Shown here one piece after another: positions 29,426 through 38,409 of a DNA stretch of 64,000 nucleotides. The position numbers and the translations under genes are program-made. The stretch is from Chitinophaga filiformis. Its GTDB lineage: Bacteria > Bacteroidota > Bacteroidia > Chitinophagales > Chitinophagaceae. The stretch spans positions 124,001 through 188,000 of the forward strand of contig NZ_FNBN01000010.1 of assembly GCF_900102545.1 (NCBI RefSeq), read 5' to 3'. Below the pieces are notes generated by a model that was not told the DNA's origin, searched no databases, and saw only the letters and a program-made list of their open reading frames with translations. Positions within the stretch are counted from its first letter, which is position 1. Every line of letters starts with the position of its first letter.

Positions 29426-29959
29426 ATGCGTCATGCGAATACTAACGATCTGCCTCTGGCAGACGATAATGTTACATACGAGAATATATTTCAGAACCAT
29501 GCAAAGGCGCTTTGGGCAGAAGCCTACAGGTTATTGAAAGATAGCCAGGATGCCAAAGACATTGTTCAGGAGCTGATCATAGAGATATGGGAAAAACGCT
29601 CTTTGTCCAATGTACAAACCAATGTACGGTCTTACCTTTTTCAGTCGCTCCGTTATAAATGTTACCGCTATATAAAGACAAAGGATACGGAGGAATGTAA
29701 AAAGGATGCCTGGTCGTTCAGCCAGGATCTTGCTACCAAAGCAGAAACCGGCATCGAAAATGAAGAGCTGAAACGCTCTATCTCTGCCGCAATTAAAACA
29801 CTTCCTCTGCAGTCGTCCAACATCTTTAAACAGGTTTTTATTGAAGGTAAAAAAAGAAAGGAAGTAGCCCTCGACATGGGCCTTTCCATCAATACCGTCA
29901 ATGTCCACATTTATACGGCCTGCAAGAAATTGCAGGAGAAACTGAAAAAGATCCTGTAA
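29426..29959 (+). CDS. ECF RNA polymerase sigma factor
   Basis: A 177-aa sigma-70 family protein with region 2 (ALWAEAYRLLKDSQDAKDIV, then QELIIEIWEKR) and region 4 (KQVFIEGKKRKEVALDMG, then SINTVNVHIYTACKKLQEKL, the helix-turn-helix). This is the FecI-like type common in Bacteroidota. It lies 42 bases before a FecR gene and divergent from the STN-type SusC gene, so it probably activates the SusC operon when ligand is sensed. Confidence 0.92.
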   Translation: MRHANTNDLPLADDNVTYENIFQNHAKALWAEAYRLLKDSQDAKDIVQELIIEIWEKRSLSNVQTNVRSYLFQSLRYKCYRYIKTKDTEECKKDAWSFSQDLATKAETGIENEELKRSISAAIKTLPLQSSNIFKQVFIEGKKRKEVALDMGLSINTVNVHIYTACKKLQEKLKKIL

Positions 29960-30001
29960 GCACTAAAGCTTTTATACCGGTAATGTCACTATGAGAAGTA
30001 C

Positions 30002-31141
30002 ATGAAGAGCAGATCCGACATACACGAGTTATTAATGCTAAAGCTGACAGGTGGTCTGAATGAAGATCAGCAGGCAGAGGTCGATGCATTAATTGAGGGA
30101 GACCCTGAGGTAAATATGGCCTGGAAGCATCTCCAGGAGTACTACCTCCTGCATGAAAAGCGCAGGGCTGATTTTGACAGTATCTCAGCTGCCGATATCA
30201 TGGCCGGCGTAAAAGACAGGGTATTTTCACCCCGGCCTACCTTCCATACCAGTAAGTGGATCGCCGCAGCAGCGGCTACCGTCATCGGTATCGGAATATT
30301 TGTATACGGTATCACAAAAACCAACCATTCCTCTAAAGTCCTGTCTGCCGTTCATAAGAACATTCCAGCCAAAAGTGTTTATCTTGAATTGCAGAATGGC
30401 CAGATTATCGACCTCTCCGGCGGCGAACAATCTCTCAAAACGGAGGATGGACAGGTTATACTCAATAACAGCCGGAACAGGCTCACGTTCATTGCAGACA
30501 GGGAAAACAGCGGACTGAATAAACTGATAGTGCCCCAGGGCAAAGATTATTCCATAAGACTCTCCGATGGTACGGAAATCCGGATGAATGCCGGCAGTAC
30601 CCTGCAGTTTCCCTTCGGGTTTGCAGGCAGCACCAGGGAGATATCCGTTACCGGAGAAGCTTATGTAAAAGTAGCCACAGCGGCAGACCAGCCCTTTACC
30701 GTGCATACACCAGCAACTACCATACAGGTATTGGGTACCGAATTCAATGTTAACACATATAATCCGGACAAAACCGCTATTTCACTGGTTCAGGGAGCCG
30801 TGAAAGTACGGGCCGGTAAACAGGATGTAGTACTTAAACCAGGATTCCAGGCAGAATATACTACTCAAAAAGGCATCAATACGTATCCATTTGATAAAAA
30901 CGACGTACTTTCATGGCTGGAAGGCAAGTATGAGTTCAGGGAAACACCGCTTAGAGAGATAATACCTATACTGGAAAGATGGTATGACGTAAAGATCATG
31001 ACAGACCATCCTGCTGTAGCTGATAAGACATTTACTATGCTGATCAAGAAGCCAGAAGGTATAGAGGCCTTCCTGGAGATGCTGAAAGTAATCCGTGGTG
31101 CAGACTATTACTACAAAAATGATACTATACATATTAAGTAG
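30002..31141 (+). CDS. FecR-family anti-sigma factor
   Basis: Inner-membrane regulator partnered with the preceding sigma factor. An N-terminal cytoplasmic region of about 80 residues contacts sigma, then one membrane segment (WIAAAAATVIGIGIFVYGI, about 81-99), the FecR domain (YSIRLSDGTEIRMNAGSTLQ, TGEAYVKV, VLGTEFNVNTY) and a DUF4974-like C-terminal domain (FRETPLREIIPILERWYDV) that meets the transporter STN domain. Length 379 aa is usual. A strong terminator follows, ending the two-gene unit. Confidence 0.92.
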   Translation: MKSRSDIHELLMLKLTGGLNEDQQAEVDALIEGDPEVNMAWKHLQEYYLLHEKRRADFDSISAADIMAGVKDRVFSPRPTFHTSKWIAAAAATVIGIGIFVYGITKTNHSSKVLSAVHKNIPAKSVYLELQNGQIIDLSGGEQSLKTEDGQVILNNSRNRLTFIADRENSGLNKLIVPQGKDYSIRLSDGTEIRMNAGSTLQFPFGFAGSTREISVTGEAYVKVATAADQPFTVHTPATTIQVLGTEFNVNTYNPDKTAISLVQGAVKVRAGKQDVVLKPGFQAEYTTQKGINTYPFDKNDVLSWLEGKYEFRETPLREIIPILERWYDVKIMTDHPAVADKTFTMLIKKPEGIEAFLEMLKVIRGADYYYKNDTIHIK

Positions 31142-31205
31142 TACCGCAAGGCTGTAATGCCTGCGAATACTATCACCTTCGTTTACGAACAATGCAAAAT
31201 GAAAT

Positions 31206-31241
31206 ACCGGTACTTTAGTCGTTTAGTGCCGGTTTTTTTTT
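31206..31241 (+). terminator. Rho-independent terminator after FecR
   Basis: An 8-bp stem (ACCGGTAC with GTGCCGGT, one G-T pair) over a 12-base loop is followed directly by a run of T's, 65 bases past the FecR stop. Confidence 0.8.
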
Positions 31242-31274
31242 GTCCTTTCGTAAACGGATATATCTTTACTGATT

Positions 31275-31520
31275 CTAGTAAGCGGGAGGCTTTTTTGAGG
31301 TTTCCTCAGGATTTTCCAGGCGCTCATCCAACTGCTCATCACTTAATTCCCACTCTGCTTCATCGGTGGCCGATTCTGTTTCATCAAATGCTCCTCCGGA
31401 CCCGGTATGTACTATTTCTTCTTCTTTACCGGTATCGGATGACTGTTCATTGTCCCTGTCTTTAAATAAATAAAAATCTATCATACACATGTTGAATGGG
31501 CTATTCCTATCATTCAACAT
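31275..31520 (-). CDS. Small acidic protein of unknown function
   Basis: An 81-aa frame, strongly acidic (ESATDEAEWELSDEQLDERL) and ending KKPPAY. It starts 36 bases after the hybrid kinase stop on the same strand, so it may be the last gene of that operon. Internal ATGs at 31490 and 31484 are alternative starts (the latter gives MIDFYLFKDRDNEQ). The biased composition could also be chance; no domain is recognised. Confidence 0.4.
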   Translation of the reverse strand: MLNDRNSPFNMCMIDFYLFKDRDNEQSSDTGKEEEIVHTGSGGAFDETESATDEAEWELSDEQLDERLENPEETSKKPPAY

Positions 31521-31556
31521 TTAATTTATGAATTTTTTCTCTTACCTGACAGCTTT

Positions 31557-32642
31557 TTATCGCCTCCACTGGAAATAAAAGGTACTTCCCTGTCCCTGTT
31601 TTGACTCTACCCATACCTTTCCGCCCTGCGTTTCTACCAGCAATTTCAGGATATTCAGCCCTATACCAGTGCCTTTGTCGTCATCATTGTCCACCTTTTC
31701 AAAGAGACGGAAAATGCGTTCATTGTCCTTCTCCTCAATCCCCGGGCCATTATCCTTAACAAAAAATTCATAGAAATCCCCCTCAGGTTTTCCCCCGATC
31801 GAAATTTCCACGGCTGGTTTATCGCCATATTTAATAGCGTTTGTCAGCAGATTCTGGAATACCTGCTGCAATTTCTGCCTGCTGGTATGGAGCACCGGCA
31901 ACCCCTCCTCTATCTCGATCCTGACATGGGCGGGAGGAAACAGGAATTTAATCAGCTGTTGCAACATCTCTCCCACATCCACGTCTTCCTCTATATGCCT
32001 GAACTGATGCTCCCGGCTATAATCCAGGATAGCCGTGATCATGTCTGCCAGCTGGGACGTGGCATTGATGGCCATGTTCGTATATTCGGTCAGGAAAGCC
32101 GATTGACTGATCTCCTCCTCCTCCTTCATTAGCATGAGCAATCCCGTGATACCGGAAAGCGGCGACTTCAGGTCATGCGCTACTACATGCATAAACCGCT
32201 CCAGCTGACCATTGATCAGCTCTTTGTCCTTTAATGCCCCTCTTAGCTCGTGTTGATACAGGTAGAGTCGCTCAAAGACATCTACTTTGGCGCGGGTCAT
32301 GTTGATGTCTAAAGGTTTGTACAGATAATCCACCGCTCCTTTTTCAAAACCTTTCAGCACATGATACTCGTCTTTGTTGATGGCAGTTACAAAAATGATG
32401 GAAATATCCCGGGTTTTAGGATTTGCCTTTAACAGCCGTGCTACTTCAAAACCATCCATATCAGGCATCTGTACATCCAGCATGATCAGCCCGATATCTT
32501 CATGCCTTAATACCTGTTTTAACGCCTCATTTCCGGATGTTGCCTGCAGGAAGATCCTGTTTTCAGCAAGCAGCATCTGTTCTAATGACAGCAGGTTCTC
32601 CATTCGGTCATCTACCAACAGAATCGTAAATTTCTTAGTCAT
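31557..32642 (-). CDS. Response regulator-histidine kinase hybrid (REC-HisKA-HATPase)
   Basis: A cytoplasmic 361-aa kinase with an N-terminal receiver (LLVDDRMENL, phospho-acceptor Asp56 in MLDVQMPDMDG, Lys109 in LYKPLD), then HisKA with His156 in HVVAHDLKSPLSG and a HATPase domain (NLLTNAIKYG, VKDNGPGIEEKD, GTGIGLNILKLL). No membrane segment or sensor domain, so it should be driven by another kinase, most likely the large hybrid kinase upstream. It follows CheB by 51 bases. Confidence 0.9.
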   Translation of the reverse strand: MTKKFTILLVDDRMENLLSLEQMLLAENRIFLQATSGNEALKQVLRHEDIGLIMLDVQMPDMDGFEVARLLKANPKTRDISIIFVTAINKDEYHVLKGFEKGAVDYLYKPLDINMTRAKVDVFERLYLYQHELRGALKDKELINGQLERFMHVVAHDLKSPLSGITGLLMLMKEEEEISQSAFLTEYTNMAINATSQLADMITAILDYSREHQFRHIEEDVDVGEMLQQLIKFLFPPAHVRIEIEEGLPVLHTSRQKLQQVFQNLLTNAIKYGDKPAVEISIGGKPEGDFYEFFVKDNGPGIEEKDNERIFRLFEKVDNDDDKGTGIGLNILKLLVETQGGKVWVESKQGQGSTFYFQWRR

Positions 32643-32693
32643 CTCTTATTCTTTTAACGGCTATGCTGAAGGTATATACGAAACAATTCTCCT

Positions 32694-33254
32694 TTACGTT
32701 TCACCGATAATAATTTTCTTAATATCTTCAATAGACAATATTTGTACACCATCACACATCTCAATGGCTGATTGCGGCATCGCCTCAAATGCCGCTGTTT
32801 CCGGATCCTGAACAATACCCCGGCCTCCTGCAGCAATAATCTGACACAAGCCCGCGGCGCCATCCTTATTAGCGCCACTCAGCAGGATACCTAACGTCTT
32901 CGGACCATATACATCAGCAGCACTGCTAAAGGTCATATCAATAGACGGGCGGCTATAGTTGACCAGTTCGGAGTAATCCAGCATAAAGGTTTTCTCTGCC
33001 TCTATCAGCAGATGATAGTTCTGCGGAGCGAGATAAATACAGTGCTCCTTCACAGGCTCTTTATCTTCCGGTTCAATGATCCTTCTTTTGGACGATAATA
33101 AACGCCCCATTTCACTCTGTACGTTACGAAGCCGATGCAGCACAATGATCACAGGCGCAGCAAGATGATGAGGCACAACATCCAGGATGTCAGTCAACAC
33201 AAGCAGACTGCCGGCAGAGCCTCCGATGGTAATAACATCAAATCTGTTCTTCAT
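32694..33254 (-). CDS. CheB-type protein-glutamate methylesterase domain protein
   Basis: A 186-aa stand-alone CheB catalytic domain without a receiver. The triad is visible: Ser13 in GGSAGSLLVL, His40 in IIVLHRLRNV and Asp131 in LLSGANKDGAAGL. In chemotaxis CheB demethylates receptors, but no methyl-accepting protein, CheA or CheW is in the window. With CheR just upstream (29 bases) it forms a methylation/demethylation pair possibly acting on the hybrid kinase. Target is inference. Confidence 0.9.
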   Translation of the reverse strand: MKNRFDVITIGGSAGSLLVLTDILDVVPHHLAAPVIIVLHRLRNVQSEMGRLLSSKRRIIEPEDKEPVKEHCIYLAPQNYHLLIEAEKTFMLDYSELVNYSRPSIDMTFSSAADVYGPKTLGILLSGANKDGAAGLCQIIAAGGRGIVQDPETAAFEAMPQSAIEMCDGVQILSIEDIKKIIIGET

Positions 33255-33283
33255 AATGTGACTGTCAATAAATAAAAAGCTTG

Positions 33284-34105
33284 CTACTCTATGCGCCGGT
33301 AGATTTTATGATATGCGTGCACCGTTTCAAATTTGCCATGAATATCAGCAAAACGCATGGTCTCTTTGAGTCCCATGGCCAGGTACCCTCTTGAGGACAA
33401 ACTGTCAAAGAAAAGCTGTAATACCGAGTTCTGAAGTTCCCTGTTGAAATAAATAAAAACATTCCTGCAGCAGATCAGCTGGAACTCGTTAAACACTTTG
33501 TCTGTTACCAGATTATGCTGAAAGAAGGCAATATGCCTCCGCAGTTCTTTTTTGATCAGCACATTATCATACCGCGCCGTATAGTAATTGGAAAAATCTG
33601 CCAGGCCGCCTGACAGGATATAATTCTGCGTAAAATCCTTCATGTTATCCAATGGCAGAATTCCCATTTCCGCCCGCTCCAGGTTAGCGGGGTTCAGATC
33701 TGTTGCGTATATCTTTGTCCGGCTTAACAATCCGGCCTCTTCCAGCAGGATAGCCATGGAAAACACTTCTTCTCCCGTAGAACAACCAGCATGCCATATT
33801 TTGATATTAGGGTAAGCCGCAAGTTTAGGTAATACCTGTTCACGTAAAGACCTGTAAAATCCGGGGTCCCTGAACATTTCCGTCACATTCACCGTAATGT
33901 ACTGTATCAACCGGGAAAAGAAATCCTGATCATTGACCAACCTGTACTTCAGTTCAAAAACGGATTCCAGTCCCATATGTCCCATAAAGCGGAGTAAACG
34001 CCGTTTAATGGACGCCTGTGCATAACCGGTGAAGTCATATCCGTATTGTAACTTAACTATGTTGATGATATCCAGGAAATCTGCATTTGATATGACCTCC
34101 TTCAT
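33284..34105 (-). CDS. CheR-type protein-glutamate O-methyltransferase
   Basis: SAM-dependent methyltransferase of the CheR family, 273 aa. The N-terminal helical domain (YGYDFTGYAQASIKRRLLRF) is followed by the SAM fold (IKIWHAGCSTGEEVFSMAIL, YATDLNPANLERAEMG) and the late motif LICCRNVFIYFNRELQ. Start set at ATG 34105; a TTG three codons upstream is also open. It begins 16 bases after the large hybrid kinase and precedes CheB, so the three act together. Confidence 0.9.
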   Translation of the reverse strand: MKEVISNADFLDIINIVKLQYGYDFTGYAQASIKRRLLRFMGHMGLESVFELKYRLVNDQDFFSRLIQYITVNVTEMFRDPGFYRSLREQVLPKLAAYPNIKIWHAGCSTGEEVFSMAILLEEAGLLSRTKIYATDLNPANLERAEMGILPLDNMKDFTQNYILSGGLADFSNYYTARYDNVLIKKELRRHIAFFQHNLVTDKVFNEFQLICCRNVFIYFNRELQNSVLQLFFDSLSSRGYLAMGLKETMRFADIHGKFETVHAYHKIYRRIE

Positions 34106-34121
34106 AAGCAACAATAAGGTT

Positions 34122-37100
34122 TTACACCATCCATACGCGTATTAAAGACAAAAGCTTGCTACTGTCTATCGGTTTCGCAATATAATCGGAAGCTCCCGCC
34201 GCAATACATTTCTCCCTGTCGCCGGCCATCGCTTTGGCGGTCAGGGCTATCACCGGCAGTTGTTTATAACGCACATCCGCCCTGATGCGCCGCATGGCCT
34301 CATAACCATCCATCTCCGGCATCATGATATCCATGAGCACCAGACGTATGTCTCTATGCTGCTCCAGTTTTTCCAGGGCTTCCTTTCCATCGGCGGCTGT
34401 GATGACATCCATGCCCTGCTCTTCCAACAGCGCAGTGATAGAGAAGAGATTCCGCATGTCATCATCTGCTAACAGTACCTTTTGCCCTGACAAATTTTTT
34501 TCAGATGAATCTACAACTCCTGTTTGCCTGGGAGCCACCTCCTTCAGTTTATACAAAAAGAGTTCCAGCTCGTCCATCAATCTGTCAGTAGAAAACGTAG
34601 AGTTCCTCACAATAGCTGCCGCTTCCTTTTTCAGTTTCAGCTCATCTGCTTCTGAAATATCATGATCAAGATATACAATTATAGGCATTCCTTTGTTGCC
34701 TGCCAGCTGTCTGAGCGTATTCAGCTTTCCAATACCTGCCTGAATATCCGTTCCTGCATCCAGGATCACGGCATCATAACTTTTCTGCAATAGCTCGCTG
34801 GCGGCTGCTTCCTGGTCTTCCACATGATTGTACTGCGTCTGCAACTGCCTTTTATCACTAAGCGACTGCAATGACGGATGGTTCAGCAATACCCCGTCAG
34901 ACACCACCAACACCTTCTTAAAACGCGACTGCAGCTGCTCACTGATACCTGAAAATACCGACTCCATATCAGTGACCTGCAATGGCTTTTGCGTATAGCC
35001 TTCCACCTTATCCCTGACCTGGATCGATATTTCTCCTGCAGAGATCACGTGTACCAATATATGTTTAAGATCTTCATTGCTCTTCAGGATCTTCAGAATG
35101 CTGTTACCATCTATCAATGGCAGATTCATATCCAGAAGAATAGCTGCCGGCAGGTATTTACGGGCAAAGAACAGACCATCGTTACCATTCAGTGCCACGA
35201 TCGTCTTATACCCCTTCTGCCGGGCAAAATCACGCAGGATGACTGCAAAATTGATGTCATCTTCTATGATCAATACCAGTTTGTCCTGCTTACTGAGTCT
35301 CTCCCGGTCATCTTCTACCTGGTCTGTTTCAGTAGCCGGCTGCTCAGGAATGGGGATAGGAACTGATGGCATATCTTCCATTACAGGTAACGTTTCTTCT
35401 TTTCCGGCTGCTTCAACCGGTACCGGTACGCCATTCGTCTTCATCACTACCGTAAATGTACTTCCTTTTCCTTCCTCACTTTTCAGCCTGATCTCTCCAT
35501 CCAGTCTCTTCATCAGCTCCTTACTAATGGAAAGGCCCAGCCCTGTACCTCCGTATTTCCGGCTGGTAGAACCATCTGCCTGGCGGAAAGCTTCAAAGAT
35601 GAGTTGCTGCTTTTCTACCGGGATACCTGTTCCGGAATCGCTGACTGCAATATGCAATCCATCCGGTTTAGACATCAGGCTAAGCTTTATAGTACCTGCG
35701 GCAGGCGTAAACTTGAATGCGTTCGACAACAGGTTTTTGATCACCTGCTCCAGTCGCTGCCTGTCTGTCCTGATCTCTTCAGGTACACCAGGTAATATTT
35801 CCGTTGTAAAATGAATGTTCTTCTCTTCTACCATTACCAGGAACAGTTGCTCCAGGTCACTTACCATCGTCCTTACAGATACCGGCTCTATGTTCATTTC
35901 CACCTTACCGGCTTCTATCTTGGAAAGATCCAGGATATCATTGATCAGTTTCAGCAGGTCGGACCCGGATTTGTGAATGATACCGGCATATTCCACCTGT
36001 TTGTTACTGAGGTTGTGTTCCTTATTTTCTTCCAGCAGACGTGCCAGTATCAACACACTGTTGAGTGGTGTACGTAGCTCATGAGACATATTTGCCAGGA
36101 ACTCCGACTTGTACCTGCTGCTCTGTTCCAGTTCTTTTGCTTTCTCAGAAAGTTCTTCCCTGGCCATCTGCAAAGCCTTGTTCTGTATGCTCATTTCTTC
36201 ATTGACCTGCCGGAGTTCTTCTTCCTGCACACGCAATTCCTCCTCGGAGGCCTGCAGGATCTCTGACTGACGGGTCAGTTCTTCATTGGACTGCCGCAAT
36301 TCTTCCTGCTGTGTTTCCAGGGTCTCTTTCTGCTCCTGCACGCGTTCCAGCAGCTGCATGATCCTCGTTCTGGCATCAGCTGCATTGACTGCAACGGCTA
36401 TCGCATTACTGCTGGCGCCCAATAACTCCAGCATGGCCGGGTTCACCTCGCCAAACACGACCAGCTCCATCACTCCCATCAGGTCATCGTGGTGCCATAA
36501 AGGAAGACAAACGATGGCGCCTGGCAAAGCCCTTCCGCTACCGGCTTCAATATTCCAGTAACCAGCTGGCACATTTTCTATGACGGTCAATTCTCTTTTT
36601 GTAGCCGCATAACCCGTAATACCCTCCTCCAGCGCATATTCCTGCTTTACATTCGCTGGCAGCGCAATACCCGCGCATAACTTCAGCAGACCGGCCTTCT
36701 CATCAAAGTAATAGAGCGCGCCCGCAGGTATTTTCAGGTAATTTACCATTACATCGAGGCATCTTTTTGCCAGCACCCCCATTTGCAGCTCCCCACTCAG
36801 ACTGTCGGCGATCTTCGACATACCGGTCAATAGCCAGTTCTTATCTGTTGTTATCCGATGGAGGTCTTCCACATCTTTCAGCTTTACACGCAATTCCTGC
36901 TGAATCTTCATCCTGCTGCTCAGTTCACGGAAAGACACCACCATCAGAACGATGGCTACCAACAGAATAAACACATTGTTCAACACCAGTGTATTCATCG
37001 CCCTTCCCATGGAACTCTTGTTGGAAGCGGCCCGGTTCACCAGCAATGCCCTTTCCTCCGAAACAAGCTCTCCGATGATATTATGTACCGTATCCACATA

Positions 37101-37541
37101 TTTCTGTTCCTCCTCTGTGATCATCAGCTGGTTACCGAACAAATAACTGCTATCGCGTACTTCATACAGCTCCTGCCAGTAATTCATCAATGCAATCACA
37201 CCGGTCTCCAGTTTTGAGGCCCTTCTGAACTGAGCTGTATTATCAATAACCAGCTTGCGCAGGTCCTCCGCCACTGGCAATATCCTGGGTTTACTCTCAT
37301 AATAAGGATTCAGAAACTTCCTTTCCCGCGTATTTCTATAAGCTATTACTGAGGCCTCAATCTCATACACATACCGGTTCAGCCGTTGGGCAGTGGTGAT
37401 CACTTCGTAGGAATGCTCCACCCATTGCCCTTCAGACCGCTGATGGATAAAGGTCAGATGCGAAAAAATACCTCCTGCGGCTACAAGGATAAGAGCGAGT
37501 GCAAAACCTAGATACAGGCGGAATTTTAAGGTATTTTTCAT
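34122..37541 (-). CDS. CHASE3-GAF hybrid histidine kinase with three receiver domains
   Basis: Large membrane kinase, 1139 aa from MKNTLKFRLYLGFALALI (a 58-codon upstream extension looks non-coding). Two membrane segments (about 8-28 and 190-212) flank a CHASE3-like periplasmic sensor; then come a GAF domain (about 235-385), a Glu-rich coiled coil (about 390-475), HisKA (NMSHELRTPLNS, His near 487) and HATPase (GTGLGLSISKEL). Receiver 1 has Asp near 805 (LLDMNLPLIDG) and receiver 3 Asp near 1068 (LMDIMMPEMDG, IAKPID). Receiver 2 lacks the acidic pair (VVSDG) and looks inactive. It heads the operon with CheR, CheB and the second kinase; domain order resembles kinases coupled to CheB/CheR. Confidence 0.9.
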   Translation of the reverse strand: MKNTLKFRLYLGFALALILVAAGGIFSHLTFIHQRSEGQWVEHSYEVITTAQRLNRYVYEIEASVIAYRNTRERKFLNPYYESKPRILPVAEDLRKLVIDNTAQFRRASKLETGVIALMNYWQELYEVRDSSYLFGNQLMITEEEQKYVDTVHNIIGELVSEERALLVNRAASNKSSMGRAMNTLVLNNVFILLVAIVLMVVSFRELSSRMKIQQELRVKLKDVEDLHRITTDKNWLLTGMSKIADSLSGELQMGVLAKRCLDVMVNYLKIPAGALYYFDEKAGLLKLCAGIALPANVKQEYALEEGITGYAATKRELTVIENVPAGYWNIEAGSGRALPGAIVCLPLWHHDDLMGVMELVVFGEVNPAMLELLGASSNAIAVAVNAADARTRIMQLLERVQEQKETLETQQEELRQSNEELTRQSEILQASEEELRVQEEELRQVNEEMSIQNKALQMAREELSEKAKELEQSSRYKSEFLANMSHELRTPLNSVLILARLLEENKEHNLSNKQVEYAGIIHKSGSDLLKLINDILDLSKIEAGKVEMNIEPVSVRTMVSDLEQLFLVMVEEKNIHFTTEILPGVPEEIRTDRQRLEQVIKNLLSNAFKFTPAAGTIKLSLMSKPDGLHIAVSDSGTGIPVEKQQLIFEAFRQADGSTSRKYGGTGLGLSISKELMKRLDGEIRLKSEEGKGSTFTVVMKTNGVPVPVEAAGKEETLPVMEDMPSVPIPIPEQPATETDQVEDDRERLSKQDKLVLIIEDDINFAVILRDFARQKGYKTIVALNGNDGLFFARKYLPAAILLDMNLPLIDGNSILKILKSNEDLKHILVHVISAGEISIQVRDKVEGYTQKPLQVTDMESVFSGISEQLQSRFKKVLVVSDGVLLNHPSLQSLSDKRQLQTQYNHVEDQEAAASELLQKSYDAVILDAGTDIQAGIGKLNTLRQLAGNKGMPIIVYLDHDISEADELKLKKEAAAIVRNSTFSTDRLMDELELFLYKLKEVAPRQTGVVDSSEKNLSGQKVLLADDDMRNLFSITALLEEQGMDVITAADGKEALEKLEQHRDIRLVLMDIMMPEMDGYEAMRRIRADVRYKQLPVIALTAKAMAGDREKCIAAGASDYIAKPIDSSKLLSLIRVWMV

Positions 37542-37974
37542 GATGATGGTTATACAAGCGTAAACAGCCAATAGGATTTCAAACGACACAAGACTGAACA
37601 AATATAGCAAATTGTCTCTCGTTAGCAGCGGGGGTCGCCATTGCCCACATATATTTCTAAGCCTAATATGGGCAATCTTTGGAATCGGCAACTTAACTTT
37701 GGCAGAGAGTCGCAAAAACGTACGGAGTACATATTATACACCTACAATAAGTAATAATTATTTGTTATGTGAACAAAGAAGAGAATTCTCTATGGCAATA
37801 AATCCCTGCAAGCGGATTTTCAGTATGTATAGGATTGAAGCATTGATACTATGAAAGATTGTTCTTACACAAACTGATACAACTCAAATGCATTCTTAAC
37901 TTACACTAATACCTTGCACCAATGCTGAAAGACCGATCTTCCACCCGTGCTAATTGCACAAAAAAGCCAATTTT
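37542..37974. other. Divergent control region between kinase operon and synthase operon
   Basis: 433 gene-free bases. On the - strand TATATTTG (37599-37606) matches the Bacteroidota -7 box for the kinase operon, with no good TTTG at the expected distance. For the + strand operon no consensus promoter was found. The region links the two divergent units and is the natural place for shared control. Confidence 0.5.
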
Positions 37975-38361
37975 ATGAGTAACAGGATCCTCCTCGTCGA
38001 AGACGATGAAGTAATGCCTAAAATAATGGAAAGGATACTTCATAAGGAAGAATACAAGATAGAGCACGTCACCAATGGGAAAGAGGCCTTTCAGCGTCTT
38101 GAAGACACCAATTATGATTATGACCTGATCATTACGGATATCATGATGCCGTATGCAAGCGGCTTTGAGATCCTCAGCAAGGTGAAAACAAGAACAAACG
38201 GTAAACCAATTCCCGTAATTATTGTTTCTAATGCAGGTAACGAAGAGATGATCCTTGAAGGTTTCAAACTGGGAGCTGATGACTTCCTTAAGAAACCGGT
38301 TATACCCGGCGAACTGCTGATACGAGTAAAGCGTTTGCTGATGCAGTATGGCGCCAGATAA
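37975..38361 (+). CDS. Single-domain response regulator
   Basis: A 128-aa CheY-like receiver only. The acidic pair is in ILLVEDDEVM, phospho-acceptor Asp55 in IITDIMMPYASG, Thr/Ser in PVIIVSNAGNE, and Lys in DDFLKKPVIPGELL. Start taken as ATG 37975; the frame also extends to a TTG 21 bases earlier. No output domain, so it must act by protein contact, plausibly on the HEAT protein or synthases encoded downstream. It is the first gene of the synthase operon and could be phosphorylated by the divergent hybrid kinases. Confidence 0.92.
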   Translation: MSNRILLVEDDEVMPKIMERILHKEEYKIEHVTNGKEAFQRLEDTNYDYDLIITDIMMPYASGFEILSKVKTRTNGKPIPVIIVSNAGNEEMILEGFKLGADDFLKKPVIPGELLIRVKRLLMQYGAR

Positions 38362-38409
38362 CCCATTGTTGTTACTTCCAATGAAACTTGACCAATTGAC
38401 CAGTCCTGT

